In this document: positions 9,048 to 17,473 of the stretch, piece after piece
Numbering within the stretch: position 1 is the first letter of the stretch
How the letters are laid out: every line of letters starts with the position of its first letter
The notes under the pieces: model-generated
What the model saw: the letters and a program-made list of their open reading frames with translations, nothing else
Told to the model about the DNA's origin: nothing
Databases searched by the model: none
Source: Candidatus Obscuribacter sp.
Lineage (GTDB): Bacteria > Cyanobacteriota > Vampirovibrionia > Obscuribacterales > Obscuribacteraceae
Assembly: GCA_016718315.1 (NCBI GenBank)
Contig: JADKDV010000004.1
Coordinates: 806,001-870,000 of the forward strand
Length of the DNA: 64,000 nt
Reading direction: 5' to 3'
Translations under genes and position numbers: made by a program

Positions 9048-10462
9048 GTGTTTAGTCTTCTAAAGCAGTCAATATTTGCTCAGGGTGGTCTGATTGTATT
9101 CATTAGTATTGCTATGCAAGCAGTATTCTTCTTTTGCTATAGCAATTTGATTGATCAGAGTTCGGCGCTGGCACATCGTGAATCTATTTCTAAAGCTACT
9201 ATCGGTAGAATCAACTGGTTGTCCAGTCTCTATCTGTTTTCTCTTTGTTCGCGTACCTATAGTTGGCTGGTCGATGAGCCTCTAACTGCTAAAACAGTCA
9301 ACTATGTTAATTATCAAATCAAGGATCAGCACGATGAGTTGGCTTTGCTCTTAGCTGATAATTCGAAGGAACTTGAGGGTTTAAAGCGCTTATTTGATCA
9401 GTACGAAAGAATTTCAAATGAGATAGATGACTTGACGGCTACTCGCTCTTATGCGCCAACAGTTGCGCCATCTACCTTGCCGCGATTGAACGCTCTTAAA
9501 CTTGCGGTCAACAGTGCAGCCCGGGAGCGATCTGAATTTTTGGCGCTGATCAGCAAAAATATCCAGAGAGATTGTTGCTGGTTGGATTCTTGGCCAATGT
9601 GGGTTGTACGATTCTTGTTTTTGTTGTTTTCTTTTTTGGTGTGGCTAAGAGATTGCATGCAGTAAAGAGCAAGATCTCAGACTATAGAGCCGGATCTACT
9701 TTTGTCGCACCTAAGGACGGTTTAGATGAGATTGCCTTGATTGAACAGAGTTTGTATGTCATGGCTCAGGAACTTGCAGAGCGTGATCGCCGCAAACAAG
9801 AATTAATGTCAATGGTAACTCATGATTTGCGTTCTCCACTTACAACGATTGCCGGTATGGTGCGTTTGTTAGAAGCTGGGGTTGTCGACGGATCATCCGA
9901 TAAACAGCATGCCTCACTGCAAAGAGTCAGTCGTAATGTCAACGTTTTGCTACGTCTTGTCAATGATTTGCTGGATATGGATAAGCTTGAGGCTGGCATG
10001 ATTAAGCTCGAACGGCAACTTGTTCCATTGTCTGAATCAGTTCAGGAAGCATTTAATATGCTGCGTGACTTGGCAGAGCAAAAAAGGATTAGTTTGCTCT
10101 GGCTCGGTCCAGAATTGTTTGTTAATGCAGACTCTGGGCGATTGCTTCAAATTTTGGTAAATCTCATTGCCAATGCTATCAAGTATTCATCCAATGAAGG
10201 CAGTATTGAAATTTCGGCTCAAGAAAACCCAGCTGCAGGAGCTGTTGTGGTGCGTATAAGAGACCATGGACGTGGAATCCCTGATTCGATGAAAGCATCA
10301 ATTTTTGAACGCTTTCAACAAGTCGAACAGGGTGATTCGAGAACGGGAAATGGTTTGGGTTTGGCAATTTGTCATACGCTTGTAAAATTGCATGGCGGCA
10401 GAATCTGGGTAGAGGATGCAGAAGGCGGCGGCAGTTGCTTTTGCTTTGAGCTGTTAGCCTGA
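9048..10462 (+). CDS. Membrane sensor histidine kinase, reading frame broken at about 9565
   Basis: The GTG at 9048 (AGGGTGAG upstream) opens a 205-residue frame with a membrane helix (about residues 14-33) and a helical sensor region. Near 9565-9571 the second membrane helix continues in another frame (LLLVGFLANVG...). That frame reads to 10462 with a HAMP-like linker, H-box (VTHDLRSPLT), N-box (NLIANAIKYSS), G1 (DHGRGIP), F-box (IFERFQQV) and G2 (GNGLGLAICHTLVKLHGG). Every catalytic motif is intact, so the protein would be a working kinase if the frame were whole. The break lies in CCAGAGAGATTG; removing one AG or adding one base restores a full-length protein. It may be a sequencing error, a recent mutation or a variable site. 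No response regulator follows. Confidence 0.8.
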
Positions 10463-10474
10463 AGTTGATTCAGG

Positions 10475-11173
10475 TCAAGGCATTCCTTTTCTCCAATTGT
10501 TGTATGCGGGGCCGCCTCCAGAGACTCCATTTAACTCAGATGCTGTCAATCTAAATCCTGTAAACGAGGGTCCTTTGCCCCCGCCTCCCCAGGATGGATC
10601 TGGCGCAGACTGGCTGATGATGCTCACATCCTCAACTGGTGCGTAGGATCTCAATACAACTGGCATTGGTTTACCCAGCCCGGGAATATCCTTCAGCCAG
10701 GGGATTGAATTGAGCTGTATAAAAGGTTGGATAGTGCCGTTCGAGACTACGCAATATTCGTAGATGTATGTATTTGGTTCAGCAGGTTGCAGTGACTTGC
10801 AATTTGGTCCAACAAACTCGGTATCACCGCTAGTAATCTTGGTGCGTACTATGTAGACCCGCATACCTATAGAACATTGTTTGGCAAATAGTATGCAAGG
10901 CCCATTGCATAATTGCGTTGCAGTTGTGCTTATATTACTCAGACCGGTGGCATAGTCGGTACTGCTGCCCATTTGCCGAGCAAGACAATTGTTGATGAAC
11001 CATACTGATGTGTAGGCACCGGCTGTAGTCAAAAGCTCAATTAGAGGAAACAAAGTAATTAATAGGAAGACTGATAACGCAGCAGCAAACTCGGCGCTTA
11101 ACACGGCGCCACGGGCACTGCGCAAATAACTTCGGCGTGTTTTGTCTTGGCTATTGAGATTTCTAATTGTCAT
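10475..11173 (-). CDS. TadE-like pilus-assembly/pseudopilin-type protein
   Basis: A 232-residue protein with a short basic N-terminus (ending RSARGA) and one hydrophobic helix (about residues 28-52, with Glu just before it: AEFAAALSVFLLI). A mainly extracytoplasmic domain with six or so cysteines follows. This layout matches TadE/TadG-like proteins of the Flp pilus (Tad) system, minor pilins processed at the membrane. The C-terminus is Gly-rich. No other tad genes adjoin it, but a Flp pilin gene is in the window at 34265. Convergent with the sensor kinase, 12 bases apart. Confidence 0.65.
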   Translation of the reverse strand: MTIRNLNSQDKTRRSYLRSARGAVLSAEFAAALSVFLLITLFPLIELLTTAGAYTSVWFINNCLARQMGSSTDYATGLSNISTTATQLCNGPCILFAKQCSIGMRVYIVRTKITSGDTEFVGPNCKSLQPAEPNTYIYEYCVVSNGTIQPFIQLNSIPWLKDIPGLGKPMPVVLRSYAPVEDVSIISQSAPDPSWGGGGKGPSFTGFRLTASELNGVSGGGPAYNNWRKGMP

Positions 11174-11594
11174 AGACTAACTCGTAGGTGCGCGTTGCAA
11201 AACCAGCGGTCTCTCTCTCTCTCTCTCAATTTTGGACTTCAGAAGTTCCATTATCTTGATCCTATACCCTGGAATTAGGCAAAACAGCCCAACCGACTAT
11301 TGATCAATTATAAAGGTTGATTTTGAGGGTGGTTGCGACCGTTGTTCATGACTTTCTTTTCGTGGGTTTTGGCAAGTAGGAAAGAAAATCTATATCAGAT
11401 AGGGCTATGGGCTGTAAGGCAACTTTAGTTGTCTGAATGGGTGCAGATTTTGTGTGAGCTTTTGGGGGGTTCAAAAGGTTGCGATCGTTATCAATCTGCG
11501 TGCCTTCTGCCAATTTTTGACTGTTTTGCAGCAGAAATTGTACTGGCTATATGCCAAACTGTTGTTTGCGCTTGTTTCGTTTGTGGAGGGTTCA
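11174..11594. other. 421-base gap between divergent genes
   Basis: The gap contains the TC tract at 11210-11227 (listed separately) and the ribosome-binding site of the small gene at 11595. Open frames in the second half (from 11429 and 11454) lead into the small gene but have unlikely composition and no ribosome-binding site. I see no clear promoter pair, hairpin or RNA gene. Confidence 0.4.
11210..11227 (-). repeat. (TC)9 / (GA)9 tract before the TadE-like gene
   Basis: Nine perfect TC units on the plus strand, read as GA on the strand of the TadE-like gene. It lies 37 bases before that gene's start and so falls in its leader or promoter. Tracts of this kind can change length by slippage. 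Confidence 0.9.
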
Positions 11595-11777
11595 ATGGCA
11601 AGGTTTGTAGAATTCGTCAACGTCAATAACGACAGACCGATCTGGCTCAATCCGGATCAGATTCATTCGGTTGATAGTTTTGATGCTGACAATAGTTTTA
11701 CTATTATCCACTTTCACGATAGCAATATTAAGGTCGAAAAGCATATCGACGAAGTGATCAGAATACTTAAAGGCTAA
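11595..11777 (+). CDS. Small protein of 60 residues, FlbD/SwrD-like
   Basis: The start is the ATG at 11595, with GGAGGG five bases upstream. The 60-residue product is beta-rich (FVEFVNVNN, PIWLNPDQIHSV, FTIIHFHDSNIKVEKHIDEVI). The order of an 'LNPDxI' turn, a short strand pair and a final 'DEVIRIL' helix recalls the FlbD/SwrD small-protein family. The match is by pattern only, and no flagellar genes are nearby. A cytoplasmic role is likely, as there is no signal or membrane segment. Confidence 0.6.
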   Translation: MARFVEFVNVNNDRPIWLNPDQIHSVDSFDADNSFTIIHFHDSNIKVEKHIDEVIRILKG

Positions 11778-11853
11778 ATTGAGCCTATCACTTACATTTA
11801 ATGCAATCTTGACTCCCAGGCGTTAGTCTCTCATGCACACAAAGGTGACGGGG

Positions 11854-12756
11854 ATGACAATGGAAAAGCGAGTTCTGGGCAAAACAGGCATGAATGTCAG
11901 TGTGCTTGGCTTTGGCGGTGCTGAAATTGGATTTGAGGGTGCCAGTCAAGGCATTGTCGACAAAATGCTTGTGGAAGCTCTGGAGCAGGGCCTAAATGCC
12001 ATTGATACAGCTGAATGCTATGTGAATAGCGAAGAGCTAATTGGTGAGACTCTCGGTAAGCGTCGCAAAGAGTTTTTTCTCTTTACCAAGTGTGGTCATT
12101 CGGGCAGTGACTTTAAGCCAGCCTGGGGTAAGGCTGAGATCGCTAAAAGTATTGAGCGCAGCCTTAAAAATCTCAAGACCGACTATGTTGACCTGTTGCA
12201 ACTGCACAGCTGTAGCGCTGACATATTGCATAAGGGTGAAGTAGTAGAAGCTCTGGAAGCTGCTAAAAAAGCTGGCAAGACCAGGTTTATTGGTTATAGC
12301 GGTGATAGCACAGATGCGCTGGCGGCTATTGAGCTTGGTGTCTTTGATACTCTGCAAACCTCTATATCTATTTTTGACCAGGAATGTCTGGATCTTACTT
12401 TGCCCAAGGCAATCAAAAAAAATATGGGTGTGATTGCTAAAAGACCGATTGGCAATGCCGTCTGGCGTCACAAGTCAAAACCAGACAACAGTTATGTGCT
12501 GGACTACTGGGAGCGTATGAAGGCGCTCAAGTATGAGTTTATGGACGGTGATGCCACTACTGCTGGTGAAATCGCCTTGCGCTTTACTTACTCTCAGCCT
12601 GGCGTACACACAATGATAGTGGGTACCAAAACCCCGGGACGCTGGCGAGCCAACGCTGATCTGCTGGCTAAAGGACCGCTCAGTAGTGTGGAGATAGACA
12701 ATATCCGCGCACTCTGGCATAAGGTCAGTAAAGCTGATTGGGTGGGGCAAGTCTAG
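11854..12756 (+). CDS. Aldo/keto reductase
   Basis: About 300 residues with the (beta/alpha)8 signature of AKR oxidoreductases, which reduce aldehydes or ketones with NADPH. The catalytic tetrad can be followed: Asp and Tyr in DTAECY, Lys in FTKCGHSG, His in LLQLHSC. The C-terminal nucleotide-binding loop is IVGTKTPGRWRAN. An ATG at 11833 is possible, but AAAGGTGACGGGG just before 11854 favours the later start. The stop lies 9 bases before the chosen start of the di-iron protein, so the two are probably one operon. The physiological substrate cannot be read from sequence. Confidence 0.88.
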   Translation: MTMEKRVLGKTGMNVSVLGFGGAEIGFEGASQGIVDKMLVEALEQGLNAIDTAECYVNSEELIGETLGKRRKEFFLFTKCGHSGSDFKPAWGKAEIAKSIERSLKNLKTDYVDLLQLHSCSADILHKGEVVEALEAAKKAGKTRFIGYSGDSTDALAAIELGVFDTLQTSISIFDQECLDLTLPKAIKKNMGVIAKRPIGNAVWRHKSKPDNSYVLDYWERMKALKYEFMDGDATTAGEIALRFTYSQPGVHTMIVGTKTPGRWRANADLLAKGPLSSVEIDNIRALWHKVSKADWVGQV

Positions 12757-12764
12757 GAGGGGCG

Positions 12765-13304
12765 GTGGAGCAAGCTGAGCACCGTTATCGACTGGTCAGG
12801 CTAATGCAATTAGCCTACAGTGGCGAAAAAGCAGCCGCTTATGCCTACGCTGGGCACTGGCGCTCACTCAGGAGTGGTGTCGAGTGTGATACCATCAAAA
12901 AAATTGAAAAAGAAGAAGTGCAGCACCGTCTTGCCGTCGGTCGTATACTTGATCAGTTGGGCGCAAAACCAGCCTGGTGGCGTGAAATATTAATGGGTAC
13001 AATTGGCAGTCTGGCTTGTGTGGGCTGTTTTTTTACTGGCTGTTTTTTGCCAATGTATTTTGCTGGCAAGTTAGAGCACGAAAATGTACGAGAGTACGAT
13101 GTCGCAGCCAGCCACGCTCACGCACTTGGACTTGATGAGCTATTGCCGCTACTATCAGAAATGTCTGCCACTGAGTCAGAGCACGAACTGTTCTTTAGTA
13201 GTCAATGCCTTGGTCACTGGATGCTAAAGCCAGCAGTAGCAATGTTTGGATGGGATCCAGTGCCAGTTATTGAACAATACAAAAATGTTTCAATAGATAC
13301 TTGA
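12765..13304 (+). CDS. COQ7/ferritin-like di-iron protein
   Basis: The GTG at 12765 has AGGAGGGG immediately before it and gives 179 residues; an earlier in-frame GTG (12738) lies inside the upstream gene and is less likely. Two helix pairs carry the di-iron ligands of the ferritin-like superfamily: Glu in YSGEKAA and ExxQH in EKEEVQHR, then Glu in KLEHENV and ExxxH in SATESEHE. A hydrophobic segment (GSLACVGCFFTGCFLPM) between them matches the membrane-contact helix of COQ7-type hydroxylases. A monooxygenase role on a quinone or related lipid is suggested by the family; the substrate is unknown. Its end overlaps the convergent kinase gene by 15 bases. Confidence 0.7.
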   Translation: MEQAEHRYRLVRLMQLAYSGEKAAAYAYAGHWRSLRSGVECDTIKKIEKEEVQHRLAVGRILDQLGAKPAWWREILMGTIGSLACVGCFFTGCFLPMYFAGKLEHENVREYDVAASHAHALGLDELLPLLSEMSATESEHELFFSSQCLGHWMLKPAVAMFGWDPVPVIEQYKNVSIDT

Positions 13305-15515
13305 TTTGCCGTAGTCGATAAATTCGCAAGACGGTAGTGATTGTATTGCGGCTTCTTTTAGTTTGTCCGGCCATTTGCAGCTCAGTGAGATGCTTTTGAG
13401 ATTGTGCATCTTATTGAGGTAGGGTAAGCAGCCTGGAGTAAGGGCGCAATGATAAAGCTTGAGGCGCTCGATATTGGGATTGTTAGATAGTATCTCTATG
13501 TCGCGATCTGTCGTGCTGGCACTAATCAGCCAGAGTTCTTTGATATTGGGATACTGAGGCAGAGCTTCAAGCAAGACTCGTTGATGGCTGACGTTTTTAA
13601 GCTTCAAGCAGTCGAGCTCTTTAAGCAGTTGCAATCGCAAAATCGCTTCACCAGTCACTTTGGCATCGCACAGCCCGAGTGATTTCAGACCTTTTAGCTG
13701 ATCTAGCTTTAAGACATCTTCATTAGTAAGGATTGATTCATCAAAGCCCTCTTTGTGGATCAGGCTATTAAAAAAACTGAAATGCTTGAGTGCAGTCCAG
13801 TCTTTTAGATAGGATATGACTTCGGCTGGATGTTCGGTGATAATCTCCAGGTCGTTGACATTGTCGTTACCCAGCTTTTTGCAAATAATAGGAAACGGTG
13901 TGCATACTCCCTGTAAGTGCAGGCTGACCTTTTTGTCCAGAGCAGCATCAATGACACCCATTGCCTGAAACGGCTCGCCATCATTTAGCTGCATATAGCC
14001 TAAGTAATGATTATCCGGAAAAGTAAATATTCTGACTTCTTTGCCCTGAATATCTTTACCCACCTTGCAGATATAGTCGTTGTTTTTAAGTAGTTTTGCT
14101 ACTACTTGAAATTCTGATTCTTCGTCACCAGCTGGATCTAAGCTTGTTGTTAGCTGTTGTTGTTGTTTGTGACCGGTGTAGTCAATAAAACTGATTACTG
14201 CCAGACCGGCCAGGACTAGAAAAATACATACTCCTGCTGCGATCAATATATTTTTTAGTAGATCTTCTTTTTGCTCCTCTGGTGCCTTTGTCACTATCTG
14301 CGGTGGCGTGTAGTGCAGCGGAATTGTCAGTGAAGATTTGGTTGTTGAGTCTTGATGAGTAGTATTGCTTTTGCCGTTTTGGTCTTGTCCGGCATCAAGG
14401 TCTTCTTGACTGGATGCGGGTAAAGGGTTGTTGGCGGTAGTGCTCAGTCCGCTACTTAAAATCGATTTGCCTTTGAGTATTCGTGTCAGATCCACGCCTA
14501 CTTGCGACATACTCTGATAACGGTCGGCTGGATTTTTAGCCAGCATCTTCTGAATCAGGCTCTCCAGTGATTCGTTAAAATGTCCGTTGGGTGCCAGGCT
14601 AGCGAGAGTAGGGGGTGTCAGTGTCTGGTGTTTGAGTATGGTGGCAAAAGCGCTATCACCCTTAAAGGGCGGAAATGCTGTCAATGCCTCCACAAGTGAG
14701 CAGCCCAGGCTGTAGATATCGGAGCGCTGATCGACGTGTTTGCCAGTGCTCTGTTCAGGGCTCATATATATCGGTGTACCAAAAATTAGACCAGAGGCAG
14801 TTTGATGTTGATCGCTGTAAGTGGACCCTGACTTGGGGGAAAGCCGTGCGATGCCAAAGTCCACCAGTTTGGCTGTGGTGGAATTATTGCGCAGGTCTTT
14901 TACGAGTATGACGTTGGCCGGTTTGAGGTCACGGTGAATGATTCCGACAGTGTGCGCTTGATCGAGAGCGCTTGCTAGCTGGACAAAGAGCTGCAAAGCT
15001 TCGTTTACTGGCAACCGCCCATTGCGCTTGAGCATTGTTTCAAGTGTTTCACCATCAATCAGATCCATGACATAGTAAGGGTATTCGCCTTGATCAACTC
15101 CCATATTGTGGATGCCGACTATGCTGGGATGGTGCAATCTGGCAAGGGCCTTGGCTTCCAGTTGGAAACGTTTCCAGTTTTCTTGCGATACTGAAGCGTC
15201 GGCAAGGATTTTCATGGCATATTGTTGTTTTATCTCGATATGCTCACAGGCAAAAACTACACCCATGCCGCCACTGCCCAGTGGTTTGCCGAGCTTAAAG
15301 ACCTTATCGACTATATCGCCCTGTTTGTATTTTTTAGGTGTTTTTACTGGCATACGCCAGTCTGTTTTGTCGGGGCTGGATTTGGTTGCACTGTCGATGT
15401 CGCTGTCCTCGGGCGCATTGCTAGCTGCGTCAGTAGCATCGACCTGGGCTTCTTGCTCGGGATTCAGCGGTTTGGCTGGTGTTTGAGATTGATTGTCGCT
15501 GCTTAAATCTGGCAT
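13290..15515 (-). CDS. Membrane Ser/Thr protein kinase with leucine-rich C-terminus
   Basis: A 741-residue protein. Residues 1-65 are acidic and disordered. The kinase domain spans about 70-345: glycine loop GSGGMGVVF, Lys in YAMKIL, catalytic loop HRDLKPANV, DFG, APE-like MSPEQ. All key residues are present, so it should be an active Hanks-type kinase. One membrane helix (about 428-450, AAGVCIFLVLAGLAVISF) follows a Ser/Thr/Pro linker. The outer part ends in four to five leucine-rich repeats of about 24 residues (for example LKSLGLCDAKVTGEAI and IERLKLYHCALTPGCL). The layout is a receptor-like kinase whose external leucine-rich region could sense ligands or other surface proteins. Confidence 0.88.
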   Translation of the reverse strand: MPDLSSDNQSQTPAKPLNPEQEAQVDATDAASNAPEDSDIDSATKSSPDKTDWRMPVKTPKKYKQGDIVDKVFKLGKPLGSGGMGVVFACEHIEIKQQYAMKILADASVSQENWKRFQLEAKALARLHHPSIVGIHNMGVDQGEYPYYVMDLIDGETLETMLKRNGRLPVNEALQLFVQLASALDQAHTVGIIHRDLKPANVILVKDLRNNSTTAKLVDFGIARLSPKSGSTYSDQHQTASGLIFGTPIYMSPEQSTGKHVDQRSDIYSLGCSLVEALTAFPPFKGDSAFATILKHQTLTPPTLASLAPNGHFNESLESLIQKMLAKNPADRYQSMSQVGVDLTRILKGKSILSSGLSTTANNPLPASSQEDLDAGQDQNGKSNTTHQDSTTKSSLTIPLHYTPPQIVTKAPEEQKEDLLKNILIAAGVCIFLVLAGLAVISFIDYTGHKQQQQLTTSLDPAGDEESEFQVVAKLLKNNDYICKVGKDIQGKEVRIFTFPDNHYLGYMQLNDGEPFQAMGVIDAALDKKVSLHLQGVCTPFPIICKKLGNDNVNDLEIITEHPAEVISYLKDWTALKHFSFFNSLIHKEGFDESILTNEDVLKLDQLKGLKSLGLCDAKVTGEAILRLQLLKELDCLKLKNVSHQRVLLEALPQYPNIKELWLISASTTDRDIEILSNNPNIERLKLYHCALTPGCLPYLNKMHNLKSISLSCKWPDKLKEAAIQSLPSCEFIDYGKSSIY

Positions 15516-15576
15516 TGGCTAATTATCCACTGCAATTGCTGTAGATATGCCCATTGCCTACATTTTTAAGGAGTAT

Positions 15577-16272
15577 CTAGTGAAAGCCACGGCAGCGCAG
15601 CTCGGCGTTTTTCATGATCTGGGCGCATTTTTCGTCAGCTTCTTTCATGATTTCACGTTCACGTTCATCCGAGATATCCAGGCCACGATGCCCGTCACCA
15701 TATTTAAAAACCTGATTGGACGAACTTTTTTCGTTTTCAATCTGTTCTTTTGCTGCATTGCGAATTTTGGCCGTTTCTTTGCGGGCTTCTTCCATGACCT
15801 GGGTTTTTTGTCTCTCTATAGCGGCTTTTGCCGGGCTCAGGTTGGCCTCCTCGTCGTCATCGTCGTCGTCTGCCTTAGCTGGAGCTTTTGTGCTAGAGCT
15901 TGAGGCAGAAGTGGCTGGAGCAGTGGTCTTAGCCTGGGAAAATTTTTCGATACTATCAATGCCTGCCTGACACTGTGCTTGAGTGCCAGGATCTTTGCAA
16001 TAGTGCATGCAGACCTGATAGCAATACTTTGCCTGGGGCCATTGACCCAGAGCAAGGCAAGTATTGGCCATGTAGTACTGAGCCTGCCAGGAGCTTGGAT
16101 TGGCTTTGATGAACTTCTCAAAGGCTAATCTCGCCGCCTGATAATTTTTGGCTTGGTAGAGCTTTATGCCTTCATCTAGATCGGACTTTACTGGAGCTGC
16201 AGTGGCGCTGACTTGAGTGAGGCAGGCAAGGACCAGTGCTATCGACGTTAGCCTGGTAAAGAAGCTGGACAT
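15577..16272 (-). CDS. Exported TPR protein, paralogue 1 of a tandem pair
   Basis: The ATG at 16272 follows GAGGAG at good spacing; a GTG two codons earlier is less likely. The 231 residues begin with a signal peptide (cleavage near VSATAA). Two TPR motifs (about 30-105, with ARLAFEKFIKANPSSWQAQYY) come next, then a linker with a run of six Asp, and a Lys/Glu-rich helix. The protein ends in CRGFH. The next gene upstream codes for a clear paralogue with the same order of parts. Probably a secreted or periplasmic scaffold; function unknown. Confidence 0.75.
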   Translation of the reverse strand: MSSFFTRLTSIALVLACLTQVSATAAPVKSDLDEGIKLYQAKNYQAARLAFEKFIKANPSSWQAQYYMANTCLALGQWPQAKYCYQVCMHYCKDPGTQAQCQAGIDSIEKFSQAKTTAPATSASSSSTKAPAKADDDDDDEEANLSPAKAAIERQKTQVMEEARKETAKIRNAAKEQIENEKSSSNQVFKYGDGHRGLDISDEREREIMKEADEKCAQIMKNAELRCRGFH

Positions 16273-16291
16273 TTGCACTCCTCATAGGGTT

Positions 16292-16975
16292 TTAGTGGTA
16301 ACCGCGACACCGAGCTTCTGCATCGTTCATTATTTTTGTGCATTTTTCCTCGGCTTCGGCATTGATGGCGTCGACGCGCTGATAAGGGATATCGAGTGCT
16401 TTGTGACCATCGGGATACTTGCAGATTGTGTTCGAGTTTTCGCTCTCAAACTGTATTTGCTCTTGAGCTGCTTTGTGTATTTTACTTACTTCAGCTCTAG
16501 CCCGCTGCATTATCTCGTCTTTTGCCTTTTCGGCTTTTGCTTGAGGCGAATTGGGATCTAGGACTTCTTCCTCATCGTCGTCCTTGGAAGACTTGCTGGC
16601 AATAGCTACGGATGTGCTGGTACCGGTCTTATGTATCTGAGTTTTGTATTTGTCTATATTGTCCAGACCGGCCTGACATTGAGCTTTGACTGCGGGGTGC
16701 AAACTGTGGTGCATTGCCATCTGGTAAGCATAGCGGGCTTGAGGCATCTGACCTAAGGCGTAACAACAATGACCGAGATAATACTGTGCTTGCCAGTCGC
16801 CAGGATTAGCCCTGGTCACGCGCTCAAAGGTAAGACGTGCGGCATTGTAGTCTCTTGCATTGTATAAGGCGATACCTTGCTCCGACTCAGATGCAGCAAA
16901 AGCTGGCATATGAGCTGACGATAAAACCACTAAAGCGGCAATTATGTTTATGTGATGAGCTGATTTAATTGCCAT
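16292..16975 (-). CDS. Exported TPR protein, paralogue 2 of a tandem pair
   Basis: A 227-residue protein with a signal peptide (cleavage near PAFAA). Two TPR motifs follow, closely matching the neighbour (ARLTFERVTRANPGDWQAQYY against ARLAFEKFIKANPSSWQAQYY), then an acidic DDDEEE linker. The charged C-terminal helix ends EEKCTKIMNDAEARCRGYH, against EEKCAQIMKNAELRCRGFH in the neighbour. It lies 19 bases upstream of paralogue 1, so both are one transcript and came from a tandem duplication. The conserved cysteines in the last 20 residues suggest a disulfide or metal site. Confidence 0.75.
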   Translation of the reverse strand: MAIKSAHHINIIAALVVLSSAHMPAFAASESEQGIALYNARDYNAARLTFERVTRANPGDWQAQYYLGHCCYALGQMPQARYAYQMAMHHSLHPAVKAQCQAGLDNIDKYKTQIHKTGTSTSVAIASKSSKDDDEEEVLDPNSPQAKAEKAKDEIMQRARAEVSKIHKAAQEQIQFESENSNTICKYPDGHKALDIPYQRVDAINAEAEEKCTKIMNDAEARCRGYH

Positions 16976-17164
16976 GTACTGCCTCGTTTGCTCCCATAAT
17001 AACCGGTGAAGTGTATTTGAGAATACTCTTTGGATTTATATCATGAGCCTAACGTATCATTTCGATTTTGGCTGTTTCTCAGGCAACATTAATCAATTGG
17101 AGCATAAAGGTTAAAAACGCTTTGCCTCTATAACTCTGCTCCTGGGCTCTTAAAAACCTTTGTG

Positions 17165-17192
17165 GGAACTAAAATCCTTACCACCTGTCCTA
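17165..17192 (+). promoter_or_regulatory. Possible ECF-sigma-type promoter
   Basis: GGAACT (17165-17170) and GTCCTA (17187-17192) are separated by 16 bases. This recalls the GGAAC-N16/17 layout of promoters read by extracytoplasmic-function sigma factors. It lies 51 bases before the ATG of the small lmo0937-type gene. One match of this kind can arise by chance, so confidence is low. Confidence 0.25.
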
Positions 17193-17242
17193 CTAGTGGC
17201 GGCAAGCAAGGCTTCAGCCGATAGTTTTTTGAGGACAGGATA

Positions 17243-17392
17243 ATGATTTACACATTGATTTCACTGCTCGTATTTTTCTGGTTTGTAGGACTGATTTCGC
17301 ATATCGGTGGCAGTTTTGTGCATACACTTTTGGTTTTAGCACTCGGCATCTTTTTGTTCGATGTTATTACCGGACGCCGTTCATCTGTATAA
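17243..17392 (+). CDS. lmo0937-family small membrane protein (49 residues)
   Basis: An ATG with GAGGA eight bases upstream opens a 49-codon frame. It codes for two hydrophobic helices (ISLLVFFWFVGLI and HTLLVLALGIFLFDVI) joined by a short SHIGGSFV turn, with a basic RRSSV tail. This is the pattern of the lmo0937/DUF5670 family: tiny hydrophobic proteins found in many bacteria, often near stress genes, with no known activity. A strong hairpin follows, so it is a single-gene transcript. Confidence 0.8.
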   Translation: MIYTLISLLVFFWFVGLISHIGGSFVHTLLVLALGIFLFDVITGRRSSV

Positions 17393-17433
17393 AAAATCAA
17401 TCAGTGCAACTTGCCTGCACTCCTTGGTATAGC

Positions 17434-17463
17434 GGTCTGACGCAGCTAGAACTGCGTCAGACC
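17434..17463. terminator. 12-bp hairpin terminator
   Basis: GGTCTGACGCAG (17434-17445) and CTGCGTCAGACC (17452-17463) form a perfect stem with a 6-base loop. TTACTATTTGTT follows on the plus strand. It lies between the small membrane protein (+) and the exported TPR protein (-), which are convergent, and could end either transcript. Confidence 0.75.
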
Positions 17464-17473
17464 TTACTATTTG

